Source of the DNA: Brenneria salicis ATCC 15712 = DSM 30166
GTDB lineage: Bacteria > Pseudomonadota > Gammaproteobacteria > Enterobacterales > Enterobacteriaceae
Length of the DNA: 64,000 nt
Direction of reading: 5' to 3'
Assembly: GCF_003315515.1 (NCBI RefSeq)
Contig: NZ_QNRY01000005.1
Location: 85,406-149,405, forward strand
The translations under genes were made by a program, and so were the position numbers. The number at the start of each line of letters is the position of its first letter. Position 1 is the first letter of the stretch. Below the pieces are notes generated by a model. The model searched no databases. It saw nothing but the letters and a program-made list of their open reading frames with translations, and was not told where the DNA came from. This document shows positions 46,613-57,751 of the stretch, in pieces.

Positions 46613-48498
46613 CTAAACACGATAGCGAGGTGAATATTTTTTCAACTCATCGCCTACCGAAAGCGAAGCGGCAAAAAAATCGCCTTGTCCGCCATAAACG
46701 CCCTTCTCCAATAACGTTTGCCACTCTTCTTTGGTGCGCACGCCCGCCGCAAAAACTATCGTCTGCGTGCCTTTACAAGCTTCCGTCAAACTTTGTACGA
46801 ACAATTGATTTTCCGGACGACGCTCAAGACTACGCACCAACCCCGGATGAAGCTTAATCATTTCCACAGGCAATGACTTGATATACGTCGTACTGACCAA
46901 CGTTGACCCCGCCTGCGTCACCGCAAGACGGCAACCTAGTCCCAACACCAGATTCAACGCCGGGCGCAAACGACCGATATATTGACAAACATCCGCCTCC
47001 GCAAGTTCAAATAAAATACGTTGCCGCTGTTGTTTCGGGCATTGCAGCAACGCGTCCTGTAACCAGCGGATAAACGGCTTCTGCAGAAGCGAGTCAACGC
47101 TCATCGGCATCGCTAGCGTTTCCTCAGGCCAACTGACGGATAACTCAAGAATGCGGGCAATAAGTTGTCGATCATAGCTGGCGGCCAAACCCAGTTGCTG
47201 AACCAGCGGCATATATTCCGCCGCCAGCAGTTCCTGAGCGCCGTCATAGATACGACTCATCATTTCACGGTGGTGGACAACGCCCTCCCTGGTAACCGCC
47301 GGTTTCTGGTACAACCTCGGCCCGCCTCTGGCCAGCGTCAGTTCCAGTAGCGTTCGCCATTTCACGCTGCCCCGTCCTTTGTCCGGCACCTGGCGATCAA
47401 ACACGCACCAACCATTTCCGCCCTGTAGCACCGCGTTACGGGTGGCGTCTTGCACACTTTCCATCACCTGTTCCGAACTTTGCCCGCTGCGATAAGCGCA
47501 TATCCCGATATGCAGGATATCTTCACGATCAATCAGCGGCGTCACGGGCAGAATATCAATGGATTTGACTAACTGAGCGGCAATACTGTCCGCGTCTTTC
47601 AGGGTACGGTGCGGCAACAACACGGTAAAATCATTGCTGTAATAACGCGCCAGCAATGCGCCGGGGTAACGCATGACAAAATTCGATAACAAATTCACCA
47701 GCGTATTGCGGTATTCCTGAATCGTACCGTGATAACCGTGCATTTCCTGTAATGTTTCAAAATCAGGCACGCGGATCATCATGACGATACCGTGAGTACC
47801 GACATCTTCGATATCCTCCAACTGCGTCGTCAGTTGATTGTCAAAAAACAGGCGATTGCTGAGGCCGGTCTGCGCATCCTGCGCCGCGAATGCACGGATC
47901 AACGCATCGACCCGGCTACGTTCTTCGCGGGCCGCCGTCAAATCAGACAGCAGTTGATCGATCGCGCCGCTGGCATTGACCGGCCATTCCCGCACAGAAC
48001 CGTGCATCACCGACTCACGCTCGCCATTCAGAATTCGCCGGGCGCGTTCTTCCAGTTCCTGCTGTCCGGCAGTTTGACAGCGCAACCAGCAAATGGACAG
48101 ATAAAGCACCAGCACGATCAAGCCAATGGCCAGAAACACCGATAGCGTCGACATGAGAAAATGTGGCATGCCAAGCACGGGATTGAGGTAGGTGACCGCC
48201 GCCGCCATGTCCGGATGGTGCATCAAGGCGATTTGGGTATCACAATAGATGTTACGGTGAATATCATCCGCCTCAGGCAAGCGCACTGAATACAAGACCG
48301 TATCGGCATTCCTCACCTCTAGCGCGGCGATTGAACCAACAGCGCCTGATCGATGCTGGCAGCGACTTCTCGCAACTGTTGCGACGTTCGCTGATGGCTG
48401 TAATAGAAAAGACTAAAGATACTGCTGGAAAGCATCAGAAAAATCGCCAATGCCGTCAGTAGCGTCATAAGTATGGAGAATCTGGTCGTAAATCCCAT
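46613..48498 (-). pseudogene. csrD: CsrB/CsrC decay regulator CsrD, frame-disrupted
   Basis: CsrD is an inner-membrane protein with degenerate GGDEF and EAL domains that targets the sRNAs CsrB/CsrC to RNase E, raising free CsrA/RsmA. Here the gene is split. From ATG 48498, 59 codons (MGFTTRFSILMTLL..., first membrane helix) run to a TAG at 48321-48319. The rest continues in another frame (open 46613-48316, first usable codon GTG 48316, 567 codons): second membrane helix, degenerate GGDEF site YYSNDF, EAL-domain ELAEADV. Against E. coli CsrD (646 aa) about 17 periplasmic residues are also missing at the break, so an out-of-frame deletion of about 50 bases is likelier than a single-base read error. 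A shortened product from an internal start cannot be excluded. Confidence 0.85.
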
Positions 48499-48809
48499 CC
48501 CTGCGTCCTATTTCCGGGTAGATGATGCCAACGTTCCTGCAATTTGAAAGATGACGAGTATGCTACCTGTTACAAATATAGTCGCTAAATGATCCCACAC
48601 CTTTTTTATCCGGTGCAATGTTCGCTCGCCGCAATCTTGCGTCGGCATCGCGTCGCCACACCGTTTAATAGCGGCTGACGGTTACACCCTGCAAAGAACT
48701 ATTTCATTTGTTTGCTCGGTGTTTCCCACCAGCTTCATCTATAAATAAGTAAGCCACCACATTACCCCGATAGTGATAAGTCAATAGCAATAACGGGCGG
48801 GAGCGCACC
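48499..48809. other. Divergent region csrD / msrP
   Basis: 311 bases upstream of both genes. No clear promoter hexamers, hairpins or reading frames that I would defend. Confidence 0.4.
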
Positions 48810-49811
48810 ATGCCTAAAAACCGCAAATTAACCGAAGCCGATGTTACCCCGGAATCGGTTTTTCATAGCCGCCGACGCGTATTGAAAGCGCTGGGGATTA
48901 CCGCGGCATCGTTGTCGCTGCCTCTGTCCGCGCAAGCTGACCTGCTCGCCTGGCTCAAAGGCAACGATCGTGCGAAAGCTGCGCCGGGAAAACCATTATC
49001 CTTCACGCAACCCGCTCAGTGGCGGCTTGATCTGCCACTAACGCCTGAAGATAAAGTCACGGGTTATAATAATTTCTATGAATTCGGGCTGGATAAAGCC
49101 GATCCCGCCGCCAATGCGCAAGCATTGAAAACCGAAGGCTGGACAATCCAGATTGATGGTGAAGTCGCCAAGCCCATCACGCTGAATATCGACGATCTGC
49201 TTAAACGCTTCCCGCTGGAAGAGAGAATTTACCGTTTCCGTTGCGTGGAAGCCTGGTCGATGGTCGTGCCGTGGATCGGCTTTGAACTGGCAAAACTGAT
49301 CAAGTTTGCCGATCCTACCGGCAACGCGCGTTATATTGCGTTTCAGACCTTGAACGACCCGGAGCAAATGCCGGGACAAAAAGATCGCTTTATCGGCGGC
49401 GGGTTAAGCTATCCCTATGTCGAAGGGTTAAGACTGGATGAAGCCATGCACCCGCTGTCTCTCCTCGTCATCGGCGTGTACGGCAAAACGCTTCCCCCGC
49501 AGAACGGCGCGCCGATCAGGTTGATGACGCCGTGGAAATATGGTTTTAAAAACATCAAATCCATCGTGCGGATAAGCTTTACTCGTGAGCGCCCACCATC
49601 AACCTGGAATCTTGCCGCCCCGGATGAATATGGTTTCTACGCCAATGTGAACCCGCAGGTGGATCATCCCCGCTGGTCGCAGGCGACGGAGCGCGTCATC
49701 GGCGCCGGCGGTCTACTTAATGTACAGCGCCAGCCCACGCAGCTATTCAATGGTTATGCCGACCAGGTCGCCTCACTGTATCGGGGTCTGGATCTACGGC
49801 AGAACTTTTAA
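48810..49811 (+). CDS. msrP: Protein-methionine-sulfoxide reductase catalytic subunit MsrP
   Basis: 333-aa periplasmic molybdopterin enzyme (YedY) that repairs oxidised methionines in envelope proteins. Twin-arginine signal: [11 protein letters not shown] with hydrophobic stretch and cleavage near SAQA (about residue 43). Moco-ligating Cys in [15 protein letters not shown]. Partner gene msrQ follows after 14 bases. In E. coli the pair is next to the hprSR two-component system; here it lies between csrD and aroQ. Confidence 0.97.
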   Translation: MPKNRKLTEADVTPESVFHSRRRVLKALGITAASLSLPLSAQADLLAWLKGNDRAKAAPGKPLSFTQPAQWRLDLPLTPEDKVTGYNNFYEFGLDKADPAANAQALKTEGWTIQIDGEVAKPITLNIDDLLKRFPLEERIYRFRCVEAWSMVVPWIGFELAKLIKFADPTGNARYIAFQTLNDPEQMPGQKDRFIGGGLSYPYVEGLRLDEAMHPLSLLVIGVYGKTLPPQNGAPIRLMTPWKYGFKNIKSIVRISFTRERPPSTWNLAAPDEYGFYANVNPQVDHPRWSQATERVIGAGGLLNVQRQPTQLFNGYADQVASLYRGLDLRQNF

Positions 49812-49825
49812 CCGGGAAACGCGGT

Positions 49826-50437
49826 ATGCGACTCACCCACCAACAGATAAAATGGCTAAAAATCATCCTTCATCTGACCGCGTTGCTGCCCTTCGTCTGG
49901 CTAGTTCTGGCCGTAACGCAAGGCGGGTTGAGCGCTGATCCGGCCAAGGATATCCAACATTTTACCGGCAGAATGGCGCTTAAACTGTTATTCGCCACCC
50001 TGCTGATCACCCCGCTGGCCCGTTATAGTCGGCAGCCGCTACTGATTCGCTGTCGGCGGATGCTCGGCCTATGGTGCTTCGCCTGGGCCACCTTGCATCT
50101 GGTCAGTTACGCCGTCTTGGAACTGGGTCTAAGCCATCTGGCGCTACTGGGAACGGAGTTGATATCTCGTCCCTATTTAACGCTCGGCATCATCAGTTGG
50201 CTGATTCTGTTGGCGTTGGCGCTGACCTCACCACAAGTGATGGCGCGCAAGTTGGGAGCCCACTGGCAAAAACTGCATAATCTTATCTATCTGATCGCCA
50301 TTCTCGCGCCGATGCACTATCTTCTGTCAGTCAAAACCCTGTCGCCGCAACCAGTTCTGTACGCGCTGGCCGCGCTGGTTTTGTTATCATTGCGTTATAA
50401 AAAGTTCCGCCAATGCTTGCGTCAGAAGGTACGATGA
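49826..50437 (+). CDS. msrQ: Heme-binding membrane subunit MsrQ
   Basis: 203-aa YedZ-type b-heme inner-membrane protein of the ferric-reductase-like family, passing electrons from the respiratory chain to MsrP. About six helices; heme-ligand histidines are in [18 protein letters not shown] and APMHYLLS. Second gene of msrPQ. Confidence 0.96.
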   Translation: MRLTHQQIKWLKIILHLTALLPFVWLVLAVTQGGLSADPAKDIQHFTGRMALKLLFATLLITPLARYSRQPLLIRCRRMLGLWCFAWATLHLVSYAVLELGLSHLALLGTELISRPYLTLGIISWLILLALALTSPQVMARKLGAHWQKLHNLIYLIAILAPMHYLLSVKTLSPQPVLYALAALVLLSLRYKKFRQCLRQKVR

Positions 50438-50676
50438 CGTTGTTGCTTATTGTCGCAGCCTTTCTCTTTTCGCCAAACATAGCGGGTGACAGCCAGAATA
50501 TCTCCGCAGATAAGACCAGTATTTAGCTGCTAATTGCTACGATATGGTTATAATGCACGACTTTGATTTTTCAGCGCCGGACAATTTACACGCGAAAGGT
50601 GACAAACGAATAGCTTCGCGCTATTTTGTGCGACACCATTTTGCAATCTGGGCGAATCGCGGGAGATAGCAGCACA

Positions 50677-51129
50677 ATGGCTGAAAAGTTTCACATTTTG
50701 CTTTTGAATGGTCCAAACCTCAATTTGCTGGGCGCCCGCGAGCCGGATAAGTACGGTAATACAACGCTGGGCGAGATAGTCAGCAACCTGGAAACTCAGG
50801 CGCAGGCGCTGAATGTGGTTTTTTCCCATCTGCAATCCAATGCGGAACATGTCTTGATCGATCGAATTCATCAGGCCAGAGGAAACACGGATTTTATATT
50901 GATTAATCCGGCGGCGTTTACCCATACCAGCGTCGCGCTGCGAGATGCTCTGCTGGCAGTCGCCATCCCGTTTATCGAAATTCATCTGTCCAACGTGCAT
51001 GCGCGTGAAGCTTTCCGTCATCACTCTTACCTGTCGGATATTGCGGTGGGCGTGATTTGCGGACTTGGGGCAGAGGGTTATAACTATGCTTTACAGACAG
51101 CGGTAAAACGCCTGTCAACTTCCAATTAA
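50677..51129 (+). CDS. aroQ: 3-dehydroquinate dehydratase, type II
   Basis: 150-aa dodecameric type II dehydroquinase of the shikimate pathway. Conserved [20 protein letters not shown] with the catalytic Tyr/Arg loop, [15 protein letters not shown] with the catalytic His, and [18 protein letters not shown]. coli uses the unrelated type I AroD; AroQ is typical of other enterobacteria such as Pectobacteriaceae. ATG at 50677 follows GGGAGA. Directly upstream of accBC as usual. Confidence 0.97.
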   Translation: MAEKFHILLLNGPNLNLLGAREPDKYGNTTLGEIVSNLETQAQALNVVFSHLQSNAEHVLIDRIHQARGNTDFILINPAAFTHTSVALRDALLAVAIPFIEIHLSNVHAREAFRHHSYLSDIAVGVICGLGAEGYNYALQTAVKRLSTSN

Positions 51130-51154
51130 ACAAGAAGAGTACGGAACCACATCC

Positions 51155-51631
51155 ATGGATATTCGTAAAATCAAAAAGCTGATCGAACTGGTTGAAGAGT
51201 CCGGCATCGCCGAACTGGAAATTTCTGAAGGTGAAGAATCAGTACGTATCAGTCGTGCTCCAGCCGCGCCATGTTACCCGGTGATGCAGCAGGCCTACGC
51301 GCCGATGCAACAGCAACCGGCTCTGGCTGCCGCTGTCGCGCCTGCACCTGCCGCAGATGCCGCAGATGCCGCGCCAACGGCGCCGGCGGCGATCAGTGGT
51401 CACATCGTTCGTTCCCCAATGGTAGGTACGTTCTACCGCACCCCAAGCCCTGACGCTAAAGCGTTTGTCGAAGTGGGCCAGCAAGTGAATGTTGGCGATA
51501 CGCTTTGCATCGTTGAAGCCATGAAAATGATGAACCAAATCGAAGCCGACAAAGCGGGCGTGGTGAAAGCGATCCTTGTCGACAACGGTCAACCCGTTGA
51601 ATTTGACGAGCCACTGGTTGTCATCGAATAA
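51155..51631 (+). CDS. accB: Biotin carboxyl carrier protein of acetyl-CoA carboxylase
   Basis: 158-aa BCCP (E. coli 156). N-terminal domain that binds biotin carboxylase (about 1-40), Ala/Pro-rich linker (about 50-80), then the biotinyl domain with the biotinylated Lys in [11 protein letters not shown] and the protruding thumb (about 95-102). In E. coli AccB represses its own operon. 11 bases before accC. Confidence 0.98.
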   Translation: MDIRKIKKLIELVEESGIAELEISEGEESVRISRAPAAPCYPVMQQAYAPMQQQPALAAAVAPAPAADAADAAPTAPAAISGHIVRSPMVGTFYRTPSPDAKAFVEVGQQVNVGDTLCIVEAMKMMNQIEADKAGVVKAILVDNGQPVEFDEPLVVIE

Positions 51632-51642
51632 CGAGGCTTACC

Positions 51643-52986
51643 ATGCTAGATAAAATCGTTATCGCCAACCGCGGAGAGATTGCGCTGCGCATTTTGCGCG
51701 CCTGCAAAGAACTGGGCATCAAGACGGTTGCCGTTCACTCCAGCGCGGATCGCGATCTGAAACACGTATTACTGGCGGACGAAACCGTGTGTATCGGCCC
51801 GCCGTCGTCCACGAAAAGTTACCTGAATATCCCAGCAATCATTTCTGCGGCGGAAATCACCGGATCGGCGGCAATCCACCCCGGTTACGGCTTTCTGTCA
51901 GAAAATGCCGACTTCGCCGAACAGGTTGAACGTTCAGGCTTTATTTTCATTGGCCCGCGCGCCGACACCATTCGCCTGATGGGTGATAAAGTCTCCGCCA
52001 TCAATGCCATGAAAAAAGCGGGCGTGCCTTGCGTACCCGGTTCAGACGGCCCGTTAGACGGCGATATGGATAAGAACCGCGCGTTTGCCAAGCGTATTGG
52101 CTATCCGGTGATTATCAAAGCGTCTGGCGGCGGCGGCGGTCGCGGTATGCGCGTGGTGCGCAGCGATAAGGAACTGGAACAATCCATCAATATGACCCGT
52201 GCGGAAGCAAAAGCCGCTTTCAACAACGATATGGTCTATATGGAAAAATATCTGGAAAACCCGCGTCATGTGGAAATCCAGGTACTGGCGGATGGTCAGG
52301 GCAACGCGATTTATCTGGCTGAGCGTGACTGCTCCATGCAGCGCCGTCACCAGAAAGTGGTGGAAGAAGCGCCAGCGCCAGGCATCACTGACGAACTGCG
52401 TCGTTTCATCGGCGACCGATGCGCCAAAGCCTGTATCGATATCAATTATCGCGGCGCGGGTACGTTTGAATTCCTGTATGAAAACGGCGAGTTCTATTTC
52501 ATTGAAATGAATACCCGTATTCAGGTGGAACACCCGGTCACGGAAATGATTACCGGCGTGGATCTGATCAAGGAGCAATTGCGTATTGCCGCAGGTCAGC
52601 CGCTGTCCATCAAACAGCAGGATGTGGTGGTTCGTGGTCACGCGGTAGAATGCCGCATCAACGCCGAAGACCCGAATACCTTCCTGCCAAGCCCTGGTAA
52701 AATTACCCGCTTTCATGCGCCGGGTGGTTTCGGGGTGCGCTGGGAATCGCATATTTATGCTGGTTATACCGTACCGCCGTACTATGATTCCATGATCGGC
52801 AAGTTGATCACTTACGGTGAAACTCGTGAAGTGGCGATTTCCCGCATGAAGAACGCGTTGGCTGAACTGATTATTGATGGCATCAAAACCAACGTTGATC
52901 TGCAAATGAAGATCATGAACGACGAGAACTTCCAGAAAGGTGGCACAAACATCCACTATCTCGAGAAGAAACTCGGCTTGCAATAA
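51643..52986 (+). CDS. accC: Biotin carboxylase subunit of acetyl-CoA carboxylase
   Basis: 447-aa ATP-grasp enzyme that carboxylates the biotin on AccB with bicarbonate, the first step of fatty-acid synthesis. N-terminal [13 protein letters not shown], glycine-rich lid [14 protein letters not shown], and catalytic [17 protein letters not shown] strong 10-bp hairpin follows at 53003. Confidence 0.99.
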   Translation: MLDKIVIANRGEIALRILRACKELGIKTVAVHSSADRDLKHVLLADETVCIGPPSSTKSYLNIPAIISAAEITGSAAIHPGYGFLSENADFAEQVERSGFIFIGPRADTIRLMGDKVSAINAMKKAGVPCVPGSDGPLDGDMDKNRAFAKRIGYPVIIKASGGGGGRGMRVVRSDKELEQSINMTRAEAKAAFNNDMVYMEKYLENPRHVEIQVLADGQGNAIYLAERDCSMQRRHQKVVEEAPAPGITDELRRFIGDRCAKACIDINYRGAGTFEFLYENGEFYFIEMNTRIQVEHPVTEMITGVDLIKEQLRIAAGQPLSIKQQDVVVRGHAVECRINAEDPNTFLPSPGKITRFHAPGGFGVRWESHIYAGYTVPPYYDSMIGKLITYGETREVAISRMKNALAELIIDGIKTNVDLQMKIMNDENFQKGGTNIHYLEKKLGLQ

Positions 52987-53002
52987 TTTCGCGTTCTACC
53001 CG

Positions 53003-53027
53003 GAAGGCCAGCCTGACGCTGGCCTTC
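53003..53027 (+). terminator. Terminator of accBC
   Basis: Perfect 10-bp stem GAAGGCCAGC / GCTGGCCTTC with a 5-nt loop, 17 bases after accC; weak U-tract. Confidence 0.75.
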
Positions 53028-53270
53028 TGTCATTAAGCCGCAGGATAACGTAACGATTGGGGTGTCATAACCACACGTATATCCGCTGATGGCGCTGTGG
53101 TCAACCATCAACCTCTATCCGTATGTCTGGTTTGAAAAATAGAACGATGACCAGAAGCAATTATTTCTAGGCAATTGGCTCACATGCCGTAAAATTCCCT
53201 GCTTTGTCATTCCAATGCTTTCATCTTAATCAATACAACACCATTGCTCCGGCTTACTGTGGAGGAAAAA

Positions 53271-53513
53271 ATGGATATACGTTTCATTCAGGCGCACCGT
53301 GAAGCCCGCTGGGCTTTTTTCCTGACGCTGGCTTACCTGCTCGCCTGGGTCTTGGCGGCTTACTTGCCCGATAGCGCACAGGGCATTACCGGTCTTCCCC
53401 ATTGGTTTGAAATGGCCTGCCTGCTGTTGCCGCTGATTTTTACGCTATTGTGCTGGCTGATGGTGCGCTTCATTTTTCAGGATATCTCTCTGGAGAATGG
53501 CGATGCAAAATGA
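53271..53513 (+). CDS. yhdT: YhdT family membrane protein
   Basis: 80-aa DUF997 protein with two membrane helices (about 17-35 and 49-70), same length as E. coli YhdT. Function unknown; always upstream of panF. ATG at 53271 follows GGAGG. Its 3' end overlaps panF by 11 bases. Confidence 0.93.
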   Translation: MDIRFIQAHREARWAFFLTLAYLLAWVLAAYLPDSAQGITGLPHWFEMACLLLPLIFTLLCWLMVRFIFQDISLENGDAK

Positions 53514-54929
53514 AGTGCTCTTGCCATTGCTAGGCTATATGTTGCTGGTGTTTGGGCTCTCGGTATACGCTTATCGCCGCCGTCAGGCCGGTAACTTTCT
53601 CAACGAGTATTTCCTCGGCGGACGCTCAATGGGCGGCTTTGTTCTGGCGATGACCCTGATCGGCACCTATGTCAGCGCCAGTTCGTTTATCGGCGGGCCG
53701 GGCGCAGCCTACAAATACGGACTGGGCTGGGTTCTGCTCTCCATGATTCAGTTGCCCACCATGCTGTTGTCGCTGGGCATCTTGGGAAAGAAGTTCGCTA
53801 TTCTGGCCAGACGTTACAACGCCATTACGCTCAATGACATGCTCTATGCCCGCTACGGCAGTCGCCTGCTGGTATGGTTCGCCAGCATCAGTCTGCTCGT
53901 CGCCTTTATCGGCGCGATGGCGGTACAATTCATTGGCGGCGCACGCCTGCTGGAGACCGCGGCCAATATCCCCTACGATGTCGGCCTGCTGATTTTTGGC
54001 GTCACTATCGCGCTGTATACCGCTTTTGGCGGCTTCCGGGCCAGCGTATTGAACGATGCCATGCAGGGCATCGTCATGCTGTTAGGCACAGTAATATTGC
54101 TGGTGGGCGTTATCCACGCCGCAGGCGGCTTACACAGCGCCGTAGATAAGCTGCAACAGATCGATCCTGCTCTGGTGACGCCGCAAGGCAGTGGTCAGAT
54201 GCTGTCCATGCCATTTATGGCATCGTTCTGGGTGTTGGTCTGCTTCGGGGTTATCGGCCTGCCCAATACGGCTGTGCGTTGTATCTCTTACCGCGACAGC
54301 AAAGCGCTGCATCGCGGCATTCTTATCGGCACCATCGTGATAGGTATTCTGATGTTGGGGATGCATTTGTCGGGCGCGCTGGGCCGCACGGTAATGCCGA
54401 ATCTGACCATCCCCGATCAGGTGCTGCCCGCTCTGATGGTGAACGTTTTACCTCCTCTGGCGGCGGGTATCTTTCTCGCGGCGCCGATGGCGGCTATCAT
54501 GTCCAATATCAATGCGCATCTGCTACAGGCCTCCGCCACAATCATCAAAGATCTCTATCTCAGCGTGCGGCCACGGCAGATACACAATGAGCGGCACATT
54601 AAGCGCCTGTCCAGCATGACGACGTTGTTGCTGGGATTACTGGTGCTTGTCGCATCCTGGCGACCGCCGGAAATGATTATCTGGCTCAATCTGCTGGCGT
54701 TTGGCGGTCTGGAAGCCGTATTTCTGTGGCCGCTGGTGCTTGGCCTTTATTGGGAGCGCGCCAATTCAGCGGCGCTATTTGCTATACCTTGCTGGCCAGT
54801 TTTAATCTTCAACTGGCCGGTTTTCACCCCATTGTGCCATCACTGCTACTTAGCCTGATGGCGTTTATTGTTGGTAACCGGTTTGGCCATCAAGCCCCTC
54901 AACCGGTTGCTGCTTCCGCTTCACTTTAA
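53503..54929 (+). pseudogene. panF: Sodium/pantothenate symporter PanF, 3' frameshift
   Basis: Sodium:solute symporter family (E. coli PanF 483 aa), importing pantothenate. From ATG 53503 (GGAG upstream) the protein follows PanF through FLWPLVLGLYWERAN, about residue 420, then at about 54780-54790 leaves frame and stops at 54858 (451 codons). The expected C-terminus (TLLASFNLQLAGFHPIVPSL...GNRFG) is intact in another frame to a stop at 54929. Relative to E. coli about 22 bases are missing at the break, between short CTAT repeats. The last membrane helix and tail are therefore replaced by unrelated residues. Activity is probably lost or weakened, but not proven. Confidence 0.85.
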
Positions 54930-54946
54930 ATGTATTAGAGACTGCT

Positions 54947-55828
54947 ATGCCGTGGATTCAACTGAAAATCAATACCTCCGGTCGTCATGCTGAGCAATTG
55001 GGCGACGCGCTGATCGAATGCGGTGCGGTATCCGTAGCGTTTCAGGATACTCACGATACGCCAGTGTTTGAGCCACTGCCCGGCGAAACCCGTTTATGGG
55101 GCGATACCGATGTCATCGGCTTATATGACGCGGAAACCGAGATGACCGCCGTCATCGCGGCGCTGGAGCAACAACCGCTGCTGGGCGCCGGATTTAAGCA
55201 CAAAATCGAACAGTTGGAGGATAAAGATTGGGAGCGCGAATGGATGGACAACTTCCACCCAATGCGTTTCGGCGAGCGTCTGTGGATTTGTCCAAGCTGG
55301 CGTGATATCCCCGATCCTACCGCCGTCAACGTCATGCTCGACCCCGGCCTGGCGTTTGGCACCGGAACCCATCCGACAACCGCACTCTGTCTGCAATGGC
55401 TGGACAGCCTGGATTTAGCAGGCAAAACCGTTATCGATTTTGGTTGCGGCTCCGGCATTCTGGCGATCGCCGCGCTGAAACTGGGTGCGGCCCGCGCGAT
55501 CGGCATTGATATCGACCCGCAGGCGATTCACGCAAGCCGCGATAACGCGCAAAGGAATAACGTCGCTGACCGTCTTGAGCTCTATCTGCCGGAAAAACAG
55601 CCGACTGACCTGTCGGTAGATGTCGTGGTCGCCAATATCCTGGCTGGTCCGCTGCGTGAACTGGCGCCGATTATCGGCGATCTACCTAAATCAGGCGGCT
55701 ATCTTGGCCTATCCGGGATATTGGCGACGCAGGCCGCGGATGTGGCGGAAGCCTACACCGATAAATTCTTACTCGATCCGGTTGCCGAACGTGAAGAATG
55801 GTGTCGTATCACCGGCCAACGTAAATAA
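54947..55828 (+). CDS. prmA: Ribosomal protein L11 methyltransferase
   Basis: 293-aa SAM-dependent enzyme, same length as E. coli, that trimethylates L11. N-terminal substrate domain (about 1-95), then class I methyltransferase fold with [20 protein letters not shown] and [13 protein letters not shown]. Directly downstream of panF. Confidence 0.98.
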   Translation: MPWIQLKINTSGRHAEQLGDALIECGAVSVAFQDTHDTPVFEPLPGETRLWGDTDVIGLYDAETEMTAVIAALEQQPLLGAGFKHKIEQLEDKDWEREWMDNFHPMRFGERLWICPSWRDIPDPTAVNVMLDPGLAFGTGTHPTTALCLQWLDSLDLAGKTVIDFGCGSGILAIAALKLGAARAIGIDIDPQAIHASRDNAQRNNVADRLELYLPEKQPTDLSVDVVVANILAGPLRELAPIIGDLPKSGGYLGLSGILATQAADVAEAYTDKFLLDPVAEREEWCRITGQRK

Positions 55829-55843
55829 TCATGCAGACCAGCC

Positions 55844-55871
55844 ATCCACTATAATCCGCGTTATAGTGGAT
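55844..55871 (+). other. AT-rich inverted repeat after prmA
   Basis: Perfect 11-bp arms ATCCACTATAA / TTATAGTGGAT with a 6-nt loop, 16 bases after prmA. No U-run. Either a weak terminator of prmA or a binding site; not resolved. Confidence 0.45.
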
Positions 55872-56033
55872 AATGCCAGCCACCGGTAAAATTCTGTTGC
55901 CGAAGGATTATTTTTTTGAGCAAAAAAAACGCGTGAAAACTCAACTCTTTGTTAAATATGAATAATATTTTCATATGACATCACGAACGACATTTTCACT
56001 GCCCGATAGCGGCAAATTGGTCAAAGTTTGGCC

Positions 56034-56062
56034 TTTCATCTGACGTGAAAAATGCGTAATAT
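56034..56062 (+). promoter_or_regulatory. dusB-fis promoter
   Basis: -35 TTTCAT (56034-56039), 17-bp spacer, -10 TAATAT (56057-56062), then a GC-rich discriminator (ACGCGCCC). Sequence is nearly the same as the E. coli fis promoter, which is subject to stringent and growth-rate control. Start would be near 56069, about 32 bases before dusB. Confidence 0.85.
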
Positions 56063-56100
56063 ACGCGCCCTTGCAGACACAGTATGGTCACTCTTTGTCT

Positions 56101-57066
56101 ATGCGCATTGGACAATTTCAGCTTACCAATCGCCTGATAGCAGCCCCGATGGCTGGTATTAGCGATCGCCCATTCAGAACACTCTGTCATGCGATGGGCG
56201 CTGGAATGACGGTATCGGAAATGCTCTCTTCCAACTCGGAAGTGTGGCGTTCGGATAAGTCGCGTCTGCGCATGGTGCATAGCGATGAACCAGGGATCAG
56301 AGCCGTGCAGATTGCCGGTTGCGATCCCGATGAAATGGCGGCGGCAGCCAGAATCAATGCTGATTTCGGCGCACAGATCATCGACATCAATATGGGTTGC
56401 CCGGCAAAGAAGGTGAACCGCAAGATGGCAGGATCTGCGTTATTGCAGTATCCGGATTTGGTTAAGCAAATCCTCTTCGCGGTAGTGAAAGCGGTAGACG
56501 TACCGGTTACGCTGAAAATCCGTACCGGCTGGGCGCCAGAGCACCGTAACTGTGTAGAGATTGCCAGATTGGCTGAAGATTGTGGTATCCAGGCCCTGAC
56601 CATTCATGGACGCACTCGTGCATGTCTGTTCAATGGTTCGGCGGAATACGACAGCATTCGGACAGTTAAGCAGGCCGTTTCCATTCCCATTATTGCGAAT
56701 GGCGACGTGACTTCCCCGCATAAAGCCAGAGCGGTTCTTGACTATACTGGGGCTGATGCCCTGATGATAGGACGAGCCGCTCAGGGAAGACCCTGGATCT
56801 TTCGGGAAATCCAGCATTATCTGGACACAGGGGAGTTGCTGACACCAATGCCTTTGGCAGAGGTTAAGCGCTTGTTGATCGAACACATACGGGAATTGCA
56901 CGACTTTTATGGTCCAGGCAAAGGATTCCGTATCGCTCGTAAGCACGTATCCTGGTATCTCCAGGAGCATGCCCCAAACGACCAGTTTAGGCGCACATTC
57001 AACGCCATTGAGGATGCCAGCAAACAGCTGGAGGCGTTGGAGGCATATTTTGAAAATCTTGCGTAA
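56101..57066 (+). CDS. dusB: tRNA-dihydrouridine synthase B
   Basis: 321-aa FMN enzyme that reduces uridine to dihydrouridine in tRNA. TIM-barrel with N-terminal [16 protein letters not shown], catalytic Cys in [16 protein letters not shown], and [10 protein letters not shown] / [18 protein letters not shown]. Start at 56101 (MRIGQFQL) as in E. coli. Leader gene of the dusB-fis operon. Confidence 0.97.
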   Translation: MRIGQFQLTNRLIAAPMAGISDRPFRTLCHAMGAGMTVSEMLSSNSEVWRSDKSRLRMVHSDEPGIRAVQIAGCDPDEMAAAARINADFGAQIIDINMGCPAKKVNRKMAGSALLQYPDLVKQILFAVVKAVDVPVTLKIRTGWAPEHRNCVEIARLAEDCGIQALTIHGRTRACLFNGSAEYDSIRTVKQAVSIPIIANGDVTSPHKARAVLDYTGADALMIGRAAQGRPWIFREIQHYLDTGELLTPMPLAEVKRLLIEHIRELHDFYGPGKGFRIARKHVSWYLQEHAPNDQFRRTFNAIEDASKQLEALEAYFENLA

Positions 57067-57089
57067 ACAGAAAAAGAGCTGACAGAACT

Positions 57090-57386
57090 ATGTTCGAACA
57101 ACGCGTGAATTCTGATGTACTGACCGTTTCCACCGTAAACTCTCAAGCTCAGGTGACCCAAAAGCCCCTGCGCGATTCGGTTAAACAGGCACTGAAGAAC
57201 TATTTTGCTCAATTGAACGGTCAGGATGTTAATGACCTATATGAGCTGGTACTGGCTGAAGTTGAACAGCCACTGTTGGACATGGTGATGCAATACACCC
57301 GCGGCAACCAAACCCGTGCAGCCCTGATGATGGGCATCAACCGCGGGACTCTGCGTAAGAAATTGAAAAAATACGGCATGAATTAA
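57090..57386 (+). CDS. fis: DNA-binding protein Fis
   Basis: 98-aa nucleoid protein, essentially the same as E. coli Fis. N-terminal beta-hairpin arms (about 10-26), helices A/B for dimerisation, C-terminal helix-turn-helix [20 protein letters not shown]. Controls rrn operons, growth-phase genes and, in soft-rot bacteria, virulence genes. 23 bases after dusB. Confidence 0.99.
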   Translation: MFEQRVNSDVLTVSTVNSQAQVTQKPLRDSVKQALKNYFAQLNGQDVNDLYELVLAEVEQPLLDMVMQYTRGNQTRAALMMGINRGTLRKKLKKYGMN

Positions 57387-57411
57387 TCAAAATTCATAAC
57401 CGATTGTTTTT

Positions 57412-57447
57412 AAAAGGCGTTAATGAGAAATCATTAGCGTTTTTTTT
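57412..57447 (+). terminator. Terminator of dusB-fis
   Basis: Stem AAAAGGCGTTAATG / CATTAGCGTTTTTT with G-T pairs and a 6-nt loop, followed by an uninterrupted T-run. Confidence 0.88.
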
Positions 57448-57751
57448 ATGCAAGCCATACCTGAAAATTTATAAACAACCGTAATGACGTCCCTATGATA
57501 AAAGCAGATTGCGACCATCAGATATCACTGCGGTTTCCCATAACTGTAATTAGGTTTCAATTTAAGCGGCGTGCGTTATAGGCAAATACCCGCGCCGGGC
57601 ATGGTCAAAACAGCAGATGAAAACTATATTCATTGTTGATATAAACCATTGCCTTATATGATTAGCAAAACAATGTGACATAACGTAAATTTTCCGCGTT
57701 TCATGCCAACGAAAGCGAAATGCCGCCCTGCTGAGGGTACAGAGGATAGAT
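57448..57751. other. Intergenic region fis - amino-acid binding protein gene
   Basis: 304 AT-rich bases after the fis terminator. Must hold the promoter of the binding-protein gene at 57752; a TTGATA at 57636 lacks a good -10 partner. No supported gene. Confidence 0.4.

Noticed and set aside
53087..53140. 17-codon frame starting MALWSTINLYPYVWFEK in the accC-yhdT gap
   Set aside because: Too short, no ribosome site, and a stop lies just upstream, so chance is the simpler explanation.
57660..57700. CRP-like TGTGACATAACG upstream of the binding-protein gene
   Set aside because: Only one half-site fits; the second half is missing.
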